Below the pieces are notes generated by a model. That model was not told where the DNA came from and ran no database searches. It saw nothing but the letters and a program-made list of their open reading frames with translations. The translations under genes and the position numbers were made by a program. Shown in pieces: positions 34,248-42,490 of a DNA stretch of 64,000 nucleotides (position 1 is its first letter; every line of letters starts with the position of its first letter). The stretch is taken from positions 124,001 to 188,000 of the forward strand of contig VXML01000107.1 of assembly GCA_009841115.1 (NCBI GenBank), in the 5' to 3' direction. Source of the DNA: Gemmatimonadota bacterium (lineage in GTDB: Bacteria > Latescibacterota > UBA2968 > UBA8231).

Positions 34248-34748
34248 ATGCCTACCGAAAACCTACTCTACACCACCATGTCCAGCTCCATCGGCGAATT
34301 GCTCCTAGCCGGCGACTCCACGGGCTTGCGACACATCTATTTCGAGAGCGGCGACTTTACCCCGCCGCCGGAGTGGCAGGCCGTGGCTGCTCTGCCCTAC
34401 CCGGTCGCCGACCAGCTCGATTCCTACTTCGCCGGTCATCTACGCAGCTTCGACCTGCCACTCCATCCCCAAGGAACGGCGTTTCAGCGCAAAGTCTGGG
34501 CTGCACTCGCGGAGATTCCCTACGGCGAGACGATCTCTTACTTGGAGCTAGCTCGCCGCATCGGCAACCCAAACTCGGTCCGCGCCGTCGGCTTGGCCAA
34601 CGGCAGGAATCCCCTGCCGATTGTCGTGCCTTGTCACCGCGTCGTTGGCAGCAATGGCGCGCTGGTCGGCTACGCCGGAGGACTGCCGATCAAAAGAGCG
34701 TTGCTCGCCCTCGAAGGTGCACTCTCCCCTCAACTCGATCTCTTTTAA
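34248..34748 (+). CDS. ogt: Methylated-DNA-protein cysteine methyltransferase
   Basis: A 166-residue DNA repair protein. The active site I-V-V-P-C-H-R-V-V-G-S-N-G contains the acceptor Cys. GTAFQRKVWAALAEIPYGET and the helix-turn-helix (ISYLELARRIGNPNSVRAVG, with the Asn and Arg for base flipping) precede it. It removes O6-methyl groups from guanine in a suicide reaction. The ATG at 34248 matches the usual family start; ATG 34218 would add ten residues. It is followed after 13 bases by a Gfo/Idh gene. Confidence 0.93.
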   Translation: MPTENLLYTTMSSSIGELLLAGDSTGLRHIYFESGDFTPPPEWQAVAALPYPVADQLDSYFAGHLRSFDLPLHPQGTAFQRKVWAALAEIPYGETISYLELARRIGNPNSVRAVGLANGRNPLPIVVPCHRVVGSNGALVGYAGGLPIKRALLALEGALSPQLDLF

Positions 34749-34761
34749 GGATGGAGGTCTC

Positions 34762-35865
34762 ATGTCCACGAATCGCATTGCTATCATAGGCACGGGGCGC
34801 GTCGGCTATCAGTTCAGTTTCTCCGACCTACCAGACAACCACGCCGCCGCCATTGTCCAACATCCCTCCTGCGAGCTAGTCGCCGGCGTCAATCGGGGGC
34901 GCGAAAAACTCGACGCCTTTGGCGAGCGCTTCAACGTCGAGGCGCTCTACCACGACTATCGGCAAATGCTCGCCGAAGTCCAGCCCGACATCTGCATCGT
35001 CGCCACCCACCCCGAACTCCACGCCGAAATGGTCACCAACTGCGCCCAAGCTACCTCGACGCGAGCCATTATCTGCGAAAAGCCAATGGCCCTTTCGCTG
35101 GAGGAATGCGACCAGATGATCGCGGCCTGCCAAGCAGAGGACGTGCTCTTGCAGATCAACCACAACCGCCGCTGGCACTCCGAGTGGGTCCTCGCCAAAA
35201 CGCTTCTCGACGCGGGCGCTATCGGCGAGTTCAACCACATCTATTGCTACATGGATGGCGGCAAGCCGGCCCCTTGGTGGCGCAGCGAGAACGAAGGCCC
35301 CTTACTGCACGACTTCACCCACTATTTCGACCTAATGGATCTCTACGCCGGCGAGGTGGATTGGCTGTGCGGCATGGCTGAGCAGCGCATGCGTCCTTGG
35401 GCCGTGGAGGATTTTTCGGCCGCTATGCTCAAGTTCAAAAAGGGGGCCACTGGGCTGATCTGCGGTGCCGAACTGACGCAGTACAACGACAACGCCTTCG
35501 AGTTGCGCGGCTCAACCGGTCTGATCCGCATGGATGCTGAGCAAGTCCGCCTCTTTCAGTCCAAGGTCGCGCTTTCTGAGCCCGACAGCGGCTTTGAGTG
35601 GAGCAGCCTCGAAGAAGTCGAAGTTGAACAGCCAGCTCCAGTCTCTACATACGTCGCAGCACTATCCGAGTTGATTGACGCTCTGGAAGGCCGCGGCACC
35701 TTGCGCAGCGACGGCACCGTGGGCCGCCGCTCGTTGGAAATGGTCATGGCTATCTACCAGTCGCAGCTAGAGGGCAACCGTCCCGTTCACTTTCCGATCT
35801 CACTCGCCGAATCCGGCGTCGAGGCGCTGCGTCGGGCGGGGAATTTTAAGGAACGAGAAGCCTAG
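34762..35865 (+). CDS. Gfo/Idh/MocA-family oxidoreductase
   Basis: A 367-residue NAD(P)-dependent enzyme. Rossmann start R-I-A-I-I-G-T-G-R-V-G, the family motif I-C-E-K-P-M-A-L-S with its catalytic Lys, then the C-terminal beta-sheet domain (FNHIYCYMDGGKP, H-D-F-T-H-Y-F-D). It probably oxidises or reduces a cyclic sugar or inositol-type compound; the exact substrate is unknown. An excellent ribosome site (GGAGG) precedes the ATG. A strong hairpin terminator follows the gene and is shared with the convergent sigma-factor gene. Confidence 0.92.
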   Translation: MSTNRIAIIGTGRVGYQFSFSDLPDNHAAAIVQHPSCELVAGVNRGREKLDAFGERFNVEALYHDYRQMLAEVQPDICIVATHPELHAEMVTNCAQATSTRAIICEKPMALSLEECDQMIAACQAEDVLLQINHNRRWHSEWVLAKTLLDAGAIGEFNHIYCYMDGGKPAPWWRSENEGPLLHDFTHYFDLMDLYAGEVDWLCGMAEQRMRPWAVEDFSAAMLKFKKGATGLICGAELTQYNDNAFELRGSTGLIRMDAEQVRLFQSKVALSEPDSGFEWSSLEEVEVEQPAPVSTYVAALSELIDALEGRGTLRSDGTVGRRSLEMVMAIYQSQLEGNRPVHFPISLAESGVEALRRAGNFKEREA

Positions 35866-35924
35866 CCATCGGCAAACCCGTCTGGCCATCGCCTATACGC
35901 AAACTTTGCATATACCCCAATAAC

Positions 35925-35966
35925 AAAGATCCCGCTGGTCACCGTGCGGCGGCCAGCGGGATCTTT
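35925..35966. terminator. Bidirectional rho-independent terminator
   Basis: AAAGATCCCGCTGG pairs perfectly with CCAGCGGGATCTTT, a 14-base stem whose A and T ends give a T-run on both strands. It lies between two convergent genes (Gfo/Idh oxidoreductase and the sigma fusion) and can end both transcripts. Confidence 0.92.
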
Positions 35967-35992
35967 CATTTCCTCCAAACAAGAGCACTCGA

Positions 35993-37765
35993 TTACAGGT
36001 CCTGATTCCCGAACATCGGATATTGCGCCGGAAACAGTATTTTTACCAGTTGCTCGGCATCACCGCTGAGCTGTATGCCATTGCGTTCCACCACATCCTC
36101 CGGCGTATCCGTTCCCAACGCCAACTGCACGATATTCTGCCCGCCGCGAATCGCGTGCGCGGTTTCTCCTGTGGTAACGACGCTTACATCCGCCCCTTTG
36201 ATGCGCAAAGCGACCTCTTCCTCCCCCGTTGAAATCAGCAGATCCCCCTCCCATTGCACCAACGGGAAGGCCCCCAAACGCCGTGATAGCTCGGGTACCA
36301 GATTCTCGAACAGGGATTGCAGGTTGACGATGCGTGCGAAATAAATCAGGGGGCGACCCACCCATTCGATCGAGCATGAGAGGAGTTGCCGCAGCTTTTG
36401 GCCCACAGGGCTGTTGTAGGGCAACCCCCGGAAGCGGACCGTATCATGTGCCCCACGGCGCGCGATCAGCGCCAGGGCCTGAAGGACCTCATCGGCTGGA
36501 CCCGCGTGTTCGTCGACGTAGACATCCTTGCCCCCATCTCCGCCCGTGACATAACCTCTAGGCCGGCCCTTATCGTCGGTCCACAGCCAGCCCTGAAAAC
36601 CGCCGGGCTCTTTATTTTTGAAATAGGTCGGCCGTACCGTAGTGCCGGTCAGCGTCTCGTTGGTGTCGTTGTACACCGCTGCCAGATCCTCGCGGTGCGT
36701 CGGCGCGAAGGGCTGCAACTCGAAATCCGGCGCTTCGCGTGGCAGCTCCGCCGTCTCTACTCTCCACTCTTCGCAGCGCCAAATCGGCACATAGCCATAG
36801 CGAGCATACTCTCGCCCGGCTAGGTTGATGACTAGGTCGTAGCCCTGGTCGCGCATAGCTTTGAGCGCCGCCGCCACCGTTTGGTCCATCAACTCACCGA
36901 AGCGTTCCCCGTAGTCGGGGTGAGTATAGCACAGATTCTCGCCAGCGGCCCGCACACGGGCGGTCCCGACCCGCACGGTGAGGTCGTATACGCCATAGTA
37001 AGTGGCGATCCGGTCACCGACAAAGCCGACGCGGGAGGTTTTCCAGTCGTGCTTGCTGTCGGCGATCCGCCCGGCCCGGCCCATCTCCCCCAGCTCCGGT
37101 CGGCCCAGTGCGTCGAACAACGCGTAGATATCCTCGCTGTGTTTGGTTTTTTGCGGTGCGGTCAGACGGAGGACCTGATCGACGAAATTTTCGTCCCTCG
37201 AAGGACGGTTTTCCTGCAAATTACCCTCTACCATAAACAACAACCTTTCTTTGAGGTGGCCGCGCGCGGTGCGCAGGCGGTTTTTGACTGTGTCTACCTT
37301 GATGCCGAGAAAATCGGCGACTTCTTTTTGTGATTGATCGGACATGTAGTACAGCGAGACAATCTGCCGCTCTTCTTCCGACAATTGGTCCAAGGCCTCG
37401 TGCAATAGCTTGCTCATTTCGTCCTCCTCGACGATTTCCGCCGAACTCTTGCCACCGGCCACAAGCTCCAACGCCACTTCGGTCGAAACGATCTTCACCG
37501 AGTCCTTTCCGCGCGTCATGCGGTTGCAGTGCTTGAAGACGATGCGCCGCAGCCAGTTCGGAAAAGCCAGCGGATGCTCAAGCGTCGACAAACCCGCATG
37601 CGCCTCGATAAAAGCCTCCTGCGCCGCGTCTTGTGCCTGATGATAATCGTGCAGGATCGCATGGGCATAGCCCATCGCCATATCCTGAAAGCGCCGCACC
37701 AGCGCAGTAAAGGCCGCTATATCCCCGGACTGTGCTTGTTTAACTGTCGATGCTAGGTCGCTCAT
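35993..37765 (-). CDS. ECF-type sigma factor fused to an Eis-like GNAT/SCP2 acetyltransferase
   Basis: A 590-residue chimera. Residues 1-90 hold sigma-70 region 2 (ALVRRFQDMAMGYAHAILHD, D-A-A-Q-E-A-F-I-E-A), and 127-175 hold region 4 (L-S-E-E-E-R-Q-I-V-S-L, DFLGIKVDTVKNRLRTARGH, an HTH). The next ~400 residues resemble the enhanced-intracellular-survival (Eis) acetyltransferase: a GNAT domain (about 240-330, H-P-D-Y-G-E-R-F-G-E-L-M), a second GNAT-like half, and a C-terminal SCP2-like domain (about 480-590). No stop or frameshift separates the parts. It could be a promoter-specific sigma that senses acetyl-CoA or a ligand through its C-terminal module. It is convergent with the Gfo/Idh gene at 34762. 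Confidence 0.85.
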   Translation of the reverse strand: MSDLASTVKQAQSGDIAAFTALVRRFQDMAMGYAHAILHDYHQAQDAAQEAFIEAHAGLSTLEHPLAFPNWLRRIVFKHCNRMTRGKDSVKIVSTEVALELVAGGKSSAEIVEEDEMSKLLHEALDQLSEEERQIVSLYYMSDQSQKEVADFLGIKVDTVKNRLRTARGHLKERLLFMVEGNLQENRPSRDENFVDQVLRLTAPQKTKHSEDIYALFDALGRPELGEMGRAGRIADSKHDWKTSRVGFVGDRIATYYGVYDLTVRVGTARVRAAGENLCYTHPDYGERFGELMDQTVAAALKAMRDQGYDLVINLAGREYARYGYVPIWRCEEWRVETAELPREAPDFELQPFAPTHREDLAAVYNDTNETLTGTTVRPTYFKNKEPGGFQGWLWTDDKGRPRGYVTGGDGGKDVYVDEHAGPADEVLQALALIARRGAHDTVRFRGLPYNSPVGQKLRQLLSCSIEWVGRPLIYFARIVNLQSLFENLVPELSRRLGAFPLVQWEGDLLISTGEEEVALRIKGADVSVVTTGETAHAIRGGQNIVQLALGTDTPEDVVERNGIQLSGDAEQLVKILFPAQYPMFGNQDL

Positions 37766-38033
37766 AGATCGTATACTGGATTCGACTCCTGTTTTTGTCG
37801 AAGGTCATAGATAGAGTCCCAGCTTTTGCCGATGCGTGTACGAGATTTTTCAAAAACATGCCGACCGCGGCCAGTCACCCTCATAGTCACCCTTGTCGCC
37901 CAAGCCGCAAATCGCTTTGTTGATATCGCGCTTCTAACTCCAAATTCTCGGATTTGTAACGCCCTTTTACCTCTACTTACAATCATTACGGGCCCTAGTG
38001 TAGACTACCAGACCGTACACACGGAGACCTGAC

Positions 38034-39041
38034 ATGGCCGAAGCCAAAACGCGACCCAAGTACAAAGGTCGCGCTCGCAAAAAACTCCGCGTCGCCTTCA
38101 TCGGCGCTGGTGGCCGCGCCCTGATGGCCCACTACCCCTCACTGCGCGACATCCCCGAGGCCGAACTAGTCGCCGTCGCAGAACTCGACGAACAGCGCCT
38201 GCACAAAACCTGTGACCTCTACGACATCAAAGGACGCTACCGCGACTACCGCCAAATGCTCGCGCGCGAAAAACCCGACGCGGTCTACGCCATCATGCCG
38301 CCGCACCACCTTTTCGACATCTGCGCCACCGTTATCGAACACGGCTGCCATCTCATCATCGAAAAACCCCCCGCCGTTACCACCGAGCAAATTCGCCAGC
38401 TCGCCGCTTTAGCCCGCCGCCACAAAGTCCTGACCGGCGTCGCCTTCCAACGCCGTTTTGCCCCTGTCATTCGCCGAGGCAAAACGCTGTGCGAAAAGCG
38501 CGGCCCAGTACACACCGCCCATGCCAGTTTCTACAAAAACTGGGTCGACGGCACGCCCTACTATCGCGGAGCGCTGGACATGCTTACCTGCGATGGCATC
38601 CACGCCGTCGACACCTTGCGCTATCTATGCGGTGGCGAAGTCGAATCCGTTGCCAGCGACTCGCGCCGCCTCGACGCCGACCACTGGAATGTCCATTTAG
38701 CCCTAGTCCGTTTCAGCAGCGGGGCCACCGGACTCTTGCTCAACAACTTCATGGCCGGTCGGCGGATATTCAGCGTCGAGATCCACTCTCCCGGCATCTC
38801 CTTCTTCGGCGACCCCGAAGAAGGAGGCCAGCTCTACGCCGATAACAAGACCGAGCCTATCGACGAGTTAGACCCCTCCGTCTTAGCAGACAGCGCAGAG
38901 GACTATCGAGCCTTCGGCCCCTACGATATCAACCGCCATTTTGTGGATTGCATGTTAAAGGGAAAAGATCCCGAAACGAATTTCGACGACGCGACCAAGA
39001 CCATGGAATTGGTCGATGCGGTTTACCGTTCGCAAATTTGA
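38034..39041 (+). CDS. Gfo/Idh/MocA-family oxidoreductase
   Basis: A 335-residue enzyme: V-A-F-I-G-A-G-G-R-A-L-M (nucleotide-binding loop after a 15-residue basic N-terminal extension), I-I-E-K-P-P-A-V-T (catalytic Lys motif), then the C-terminal substrate domain with D-G-I-H-A-V-D-T-L-R-Y. Substrate unknown, probably a sugar derivative. It is a paralogue of the one at 34762, not adjacent in an operon. The 268-base gap before it, shared with the divergent sigma-fusion gene, contains no other clear feature apart from presumed promoters. Confidence 0.9.
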   Translation: MAEAKTRPKYKGRARKKLRVAFIGAGGRALMAHYPSLRDIPEAELVAVAELDEQRLHKTCDLYDIKGRYRDYRQMLAREKPDAVYAIMPPHHLFDICATVIEHGCHLIIEKPPAVTTEQIRQLAALARRHKVLTGVAFQRRFAPVIRRGKTLCEKRGPVHTAHASFYKNWVDGTPYYRGALDMLTCDGIHAVDTLRYLCGGEVESVASDSRRLDADHWNVHLALVRFSSGATGLLLNNFMAGRRIFSVEIHSPGISFFGDPEEGGQLYADNKTEPIDELDPSVLADSAEDYRAFGPYDINRHFVDCMLKGKDPETNFDDATKTMELVDAVYRSQI

Positions 39042-39081
39042 TCAGCGCGATCCGAGTTGATCGGCTTTTAAAGGCAAGACG

Positions 39082-39486
39082 TCACTCGGCGACGCACCGC
39101 CCATCCCTATACGCCAAAACCGGCTCGTTGGGCAACGAGCAGTCCGAAGCATATCCATAGAGTTCGTTCATCTCGGCTTCAAAGGCGTTATACGCTGTCA
39201 GCTTCTCGGCTAGTGCCGTCGAATCGGTGGACGAAGCGGAGTAAACTATAAACTCCCAAGGGCCACCGCAGGGCTTGGAGCCCAAGCCCGAGTAGCGACA
39301 ATCTTCAATCGACGCGCCCGCAGCGTCGCCGACGAGCGCGTTGATCTCCCGTCGCATCTCCGCTAGCTGTGCACGGTCGCCTTCCTCAGTCCGCTGGTCG
39401 CCATTGTTGTCTCCAACAACAGAGTCCGAGTCGCCACAAGCAACGAGGGAAACGGCGATCCATGCCGCCGCAATCAAGTATGGCAT
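39082..39486 (-). CDS. Putative lipoprotein, function unknown
   Basis: A 134-residue protein starting MPYLIAAAWIAVSLVACGDS. V-S-L-V-A-C is a lipobox, so the protein would be lipidated at that Cys and anchored in a membrane. The mature part is acidic with four further Cys (C-R-Y-S-G-L-G-S-K-P-C near the middle, D-C-S and R-C-V-A-E near the end), possibly disulfide-bonded. No family recognised. The ATG at 39486 has a GGAGAGGA site; the longer frame upstream overlaps the next gene and is not used. Confidence 0.7.
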   Translation of the reverse strand: MPYLIAAAWIAVSLVACGDSDSVVGDNNGDQRTEEGDRAQLAEMRREINALVGDAAGASIEDCRYSGLGSKPCGGPWEFIVYSASSTDSTALAEKLTAYNAFEAEMNELYGYASDCSLPNEPVLAYRDGRCVAE

Positions 39487-39535
39487 AGTCTTCCTCTCCG
39501 TTAAAAGAGAGCCATAGCCTGCACTGTGAGAACAC

Positions 39536-40501
39536 CTAACCTGCTGCACGGTTCCCCCACCGCGTCGCAATAACTGCATCCATGAAAATCTGCCCTAGGT
39601 GAAACACAATACAAGGTATTGCTAGCAATCCCTTTAGCTCGGGCGACACCGCCGAATCCGGTAAAAAAGCCAGCACCGTCATCGCCACCGGCAAGGTCTT
39701 TTGGCTAGCCATCAGCACAACGGTCTTGCGCGCCGCCGCTTCGAGCTGCAAAAGCGCGCAAGCTCCGCCGTTGAGCAGCAGGTAAAGCGCGTGGATTGCC
39801 AATCCAGACACTACCAGAATCAACAAGCTCGCAGGTTCTATCTGGGCTAGCCGCCCGGAAGACTCGCTGAATTTCATCCACGGAATCGAGATCAGCGCTG
39901 CATTACTGGCCAAAGTCAACTGCGAGCGCTGGGCGTCGATCCAATCGACGGCGAAGCGCCGCAGGTACTTGCCGACGCCCAAGGGCAGCAAGATCGAAAG
40001 ACAGAGTTTGACGAACAGATCGCTAGCCGAAAGCTCAACTTGGCCTAGAGAGCTTAGAAGATGCGCCAACACGAAGGGCACCGTGAAGATGCCGGCGATA
40101 TTGGTCAGCACCGTCAAAAGCAAGGCCAAGGCGACATTGCCTCTGGCCTGCGCCGTCAGTGCCACGCCCGACGTCAGGGTCGTCGGCATGCAGCAAAACA
40201 GGGCCAGACCGAATTGGAAGGCGGGCTCCATCGGGAGCTGGAACGCGATCGCCGCACCGAGAAAAGGCGTGGCAAAGAGAATCGAAACACACCCCCAGGA
40301 CGTCGCCTTCCACGCAGCGAGGGCCGCGTGGACTTCGTCGGTCTTCAGCATCAGCCCCGAAAGGAAGAAAATAAGGCTGACCGCAACGTACTGAGTGGGA
40401 AGTTCGGCCATGTAGAGGCCCGGACGGGGAAAGAAGAATCCCACCACGGCCACGGCCAACAGACCAACAGGCAGAAATTGCCGCTGTAGAAAATCTAGCA
40501 C
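39536..40501 (-). CDS. Bile-acid/sodium-symporter-like (BASS, SBF-like) transporter
   Basis: A 321-residue membrane protein with about nine or ten helices. Recognisable are the FFLSGLMLKTDEVHAAL motif after helix 2, F-C-C-M-P-T-T-L-T-S-G-V-A-L-T and a matching second repeat (ALLQLEAAARKTVVLMASQK, TLPVAMTVLA). This fits the SBF-like (PF13593) branch, whose substrates include small organic anions. The sequence does not tell the substrate. The regulator upstream has its own terminator between, so this gene is transcribed separately. Confidence 0.88.
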   Translation of the reverse strand: MLDFLQRQFLPVGLLAVAVVGFFFPRPGLYMAELPTQYVAVSLIFFLSGLMLKTDEVHAALAAWKATSWGCVSILFATPFLGAAIAFQLPMEPAFQFGLALFCCMPTTLTSGVALTAQARGNVALALLLTVLTNIAGIFTVPFVLAHLLSSLGQVELSASDLFVKLCLSILLPLGVGKYLRRFAVDWIDAQRSQLTLASNAALISIPWMKFSESSGRLAQIEPASLLILVVSGLAIHALYLLLNGGACALLQLEAAARKTVVLMASQKTLPVAMTVLAFLPDSAVSPELKGLLAIPCIVFHLGQIFMDAVIATRWGNRAAG

Positions 40502-40512
40502 GGTCCGCTCAC

Positions 40513-40537
40513 AAAAAAGGCCGGACGCCGCCCGGCC
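40513..40537 (-). terminator. Rho-independent terminator of the gap-dtxR transcript
   Basis: On the minus strand GGCCGG, a seven-base loop, CCGGCC, then six T. It lies 30 bases after the stop of the DtxR-like gene. Confidence 0.85.
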
Positions 40538-40566
40538 AGATCGCTAACACTATGTATGATTGGGAT

Positions 40567-41112
40567 CTACTCGCTCTCCGCTAAGGCAACGGTGCGGTAG
40601 CCGTAACAGATGTCCTCGCAGACGGTACACGACTCCACATCGCCATCGCGACACTCTAGGGCACCATCGCGGAATGTCTGGAGAAACTCATTGGCCGAAG
40701 GTTTTTCTGAAAACAGCACGCGCAAAAAGCAAACCAACCGCTGCCGCGCCTCATTGCTGATTAGGTGCTCAACCTTGCAGGCGTCGATCATTGCGTCGTC
40801 CTCGTCCATGCCGAGGGCGTCTCCGAGGAAACGCTGCACGACTAGGCGCGTGGCCTCGGTTTCCTGCACAACCTTCAGGCCCTGGTCGGTAAGTTCGAGG
40901 AAGCGGTTGGGGTCCTCTTGCACGTAGCCGCGCTCCTTGAGGTGCTTCATGGCCGTCGAGACGCTACCTTTGGTAATGCTCAGGTGCTTGGCGATATCCG
41001 AGACGCGGGCGTAGCCATACTCCCCGCGCAGCTCGTGGATTGCCATCAAGTGATGCGCCGCGCTGTGGCTTAGTTCGTTTTCTTCGTAGGCTCTCCAGAC
41101 TTCCTCAAACAT
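40567..41112 (-). CDS. DtxR/MntR-family metal-dependent repressor
   Basis: A 181-residue regulator. The N-terminal winged helix contains V-S-D-I-A-K-H-L-S-I-T-K-G-S-V-S-T-A-M (recognition region). The dimerization and metal half contains L-V-V-Q-R-F-L-G-D-A-L-G-M and D-A-C-K-V-E-H-L-I-S, the DtxR metal-site helix. The C-terminus carries a Cys cluster (LECRDGDVESCTVCEDICYG), which could bind a metal or Fe-S. It follows gap by 48 bases on the same strand, so they may be co-transcribed. It probably controls Fe or Mn genes elsewhere. Confidence 0.87.
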   Translation of the reverse strand: MFEEVWRAYEENELSHSAAHHLMAIHELRGEYGYARVSDIAKHLSITKGSVSTAMKHLKERGYVQEDPNRFLELTDQGLKVVQETEATRLVVQRFLGDALGMDEDDAMIDACKVEHLISNEARQRLVCFLRVLFSEKPSANEFLQTFRDGALECRDGDVESCTVCEDICYGYRTVALAESE

Positions 41113-41160
41113 GCGTTTCGCCTTTCTGCCTCCGCTTACGTCGCAGGGCCTCGTATTGGG

Positions 41161-42159
41161 TCATTGGCCGAGCTTGCGCAGCAAATCCACGCAGCGATTG
41201 GAGTAGCCCCATTCGTTGTCGTACCATCCGAGAATCTTGACCATATTTCCTTCGAGAACATTCGTCGATAGCGCGTCGAAGACACACGAGTGCGGGTTGC
41301 CTACAATGTCGGCCAAGACCAGAGGCTCTTCAGAGTACTCGAGGATGCCAGCCAGCGAGTTGGCCGCAGCGGCTTTGAACGCTGCGTTGATTTCTTCGGC
41401 ATCCGCTGCGCTTTTGAGTTCGGCGGTGAGGTCGGTCAATGAACCGTCGGGGGTTGGCACGCGGATGGCCAAGCCATCGAGCTTGCCGTCGAGCTCGGGT
41501 AGCACCTTACCGACCGCGGCCGCGGCCCCCGTAGTTGTGGGCACCATTGATGCCGCCGCCGAGCGCGCCCGTCGCATGTCGCTGTGCGGAGCATCGAGCA
41601 GGCGTTGGTCGCCGGTGTACGAGTGAATCGTATTCATCATGCCTTTGACGATGCCGAATTTTTCGTGTAGGACCTTGACCATGGGGGCTAGACAGTTGGT
41701 CGTACACGAAGCATTGGAAATAATCGCGTGGTCGGCTTGGATGGCGGCGTCGTTGACGCCCATTACCACGGTTACGTCTTCGCCTTTGGCCGGAGCAGAA
41801 ATGACGACTTTGTTGGCCCCAGCGTCGATATGGGCACGGGCCTTGCTGGCCTCGGTGAAAAATCCCGTTGACTCTAGCACCACTTCGACCCCCAAATCAC
41901 CCCAAGGCAGGTTGGCCGGGTCGCGCTCGGCCAGGATGCGAATCGCTTGGCCATTGACGATCAAGTCGTCGCCAGCAACCTCTATCTCGCCGGCGAAGCG
42001 ACCGTGAGTGGAGTCGTATTTGAGTAGGTGGGCAAGTGTTTGGGCGTCGGTTAGATCGTTGATGGCTTTGATCTCGATGCCACCTTGCTCGACGGCCGCC
42101 CTGAACACCAAGCGGCCGATTCGACCAAAGCCATTAATAGCAACAGGTAGCTCTCCCAT
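41161..42159 (-). CDS. gap: Glyceraldehyde-3-phosphate dehydrogenase
   Basis: A 332-residue type I GAPDH. N-G-F-G-R-I-G-R at the start, the active-site S-N-A-S-C152-T-T-N-C-L, and the end W-Y-D-N-E-W-G-Y-S-N-R are diagnostic. N-D near residue 35 fits NAD preference. It oxidises glyceraldehyde-3-phosphate in glycolysis and gluconeogenesis. A DtxR-like regulator lies 48 bases downstream in the same direction, with a terminator after it. The 331-base gap upstream presumably carries its promoter. Confidence 0.97.
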   Translation of the reverse strand: MGELPVAINGFGRIGRLVFRAAVEQGGIEIKAINDLTDAQTLAHLLKYDSTHGRFAGEIEVAGDDLIVNGQAIRILAERDPANLPWGDLGVEVVLESTGFFTEASKARAHIDAGANKVVISAPAKGEDVTVVMGVNDAAIQADHAIISNASCTTNCLAPMVKVLHEKFGIVKGMMNTIHSYTGDQRLLDAPHSDMRRARSAAASMVPTTTGAAAAVGKVLPELDGKLDGLAIRVPTPDGSLTDLTAELKSAADAEEINAAFKAAAANSLAGILEYSEEPLVLADIVGNPHSCVFDALSTNVLEGNMVKILGWYDNEWGYSNRCVDLLRKLGQ

Positions 42160-42490
42160 TTTCCAGTGTATTCCTTCCTGTAAATAGCAGTAGATTTGGG
42201 GATCTGAGAAAAGTCAGCCGCTCATCCCTGCGGGCCATGCGACGATCCAAATGAATATGGTAGCAAACGGATGAACGGAACTTTACAGCCCGATGTAAAA
42301 ACTTATATTGCACAGTTGCGGGAAGCGGGCAAGGCGGGCAAATCGGACTTGATTCTCAACTTTTGCGTTTTTTGCGTTGCAAAAAGCTAACGAATAAACC
42401 CGACCTCAGCAAGAGCACTACCACTGGCCGAGATGGGCAATGGCGAGCTAGGCTGAAGGGCGGGACGGACGATCAAAGAACAGAGAAGCA
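42160..42490. other. Intergenic region between gap and the dipeptidase, with one doubtful small ORF
   Basis: This 331-base stretch separates divergent genes and should hold both promoters. Inside, 42271-42390 (+) could encode 39 residues beginning MNGTLQPDVKTYIAQLREAG and ending in a Cys-containing tail. There is no good ribosome site and no family match, so it is probably not a gene. The stretch is less GC-rich than the coding regions. No clear promoter hexamers, terminator or RNA structure was found. Confidence 0.3.

Noticed and set aside
42271..42390. 39-residue ORF in the gap between gap and the dipeptidase
   Set aside because: No ribosome site, no recognisable pattern, and composition like intergenic DNA.
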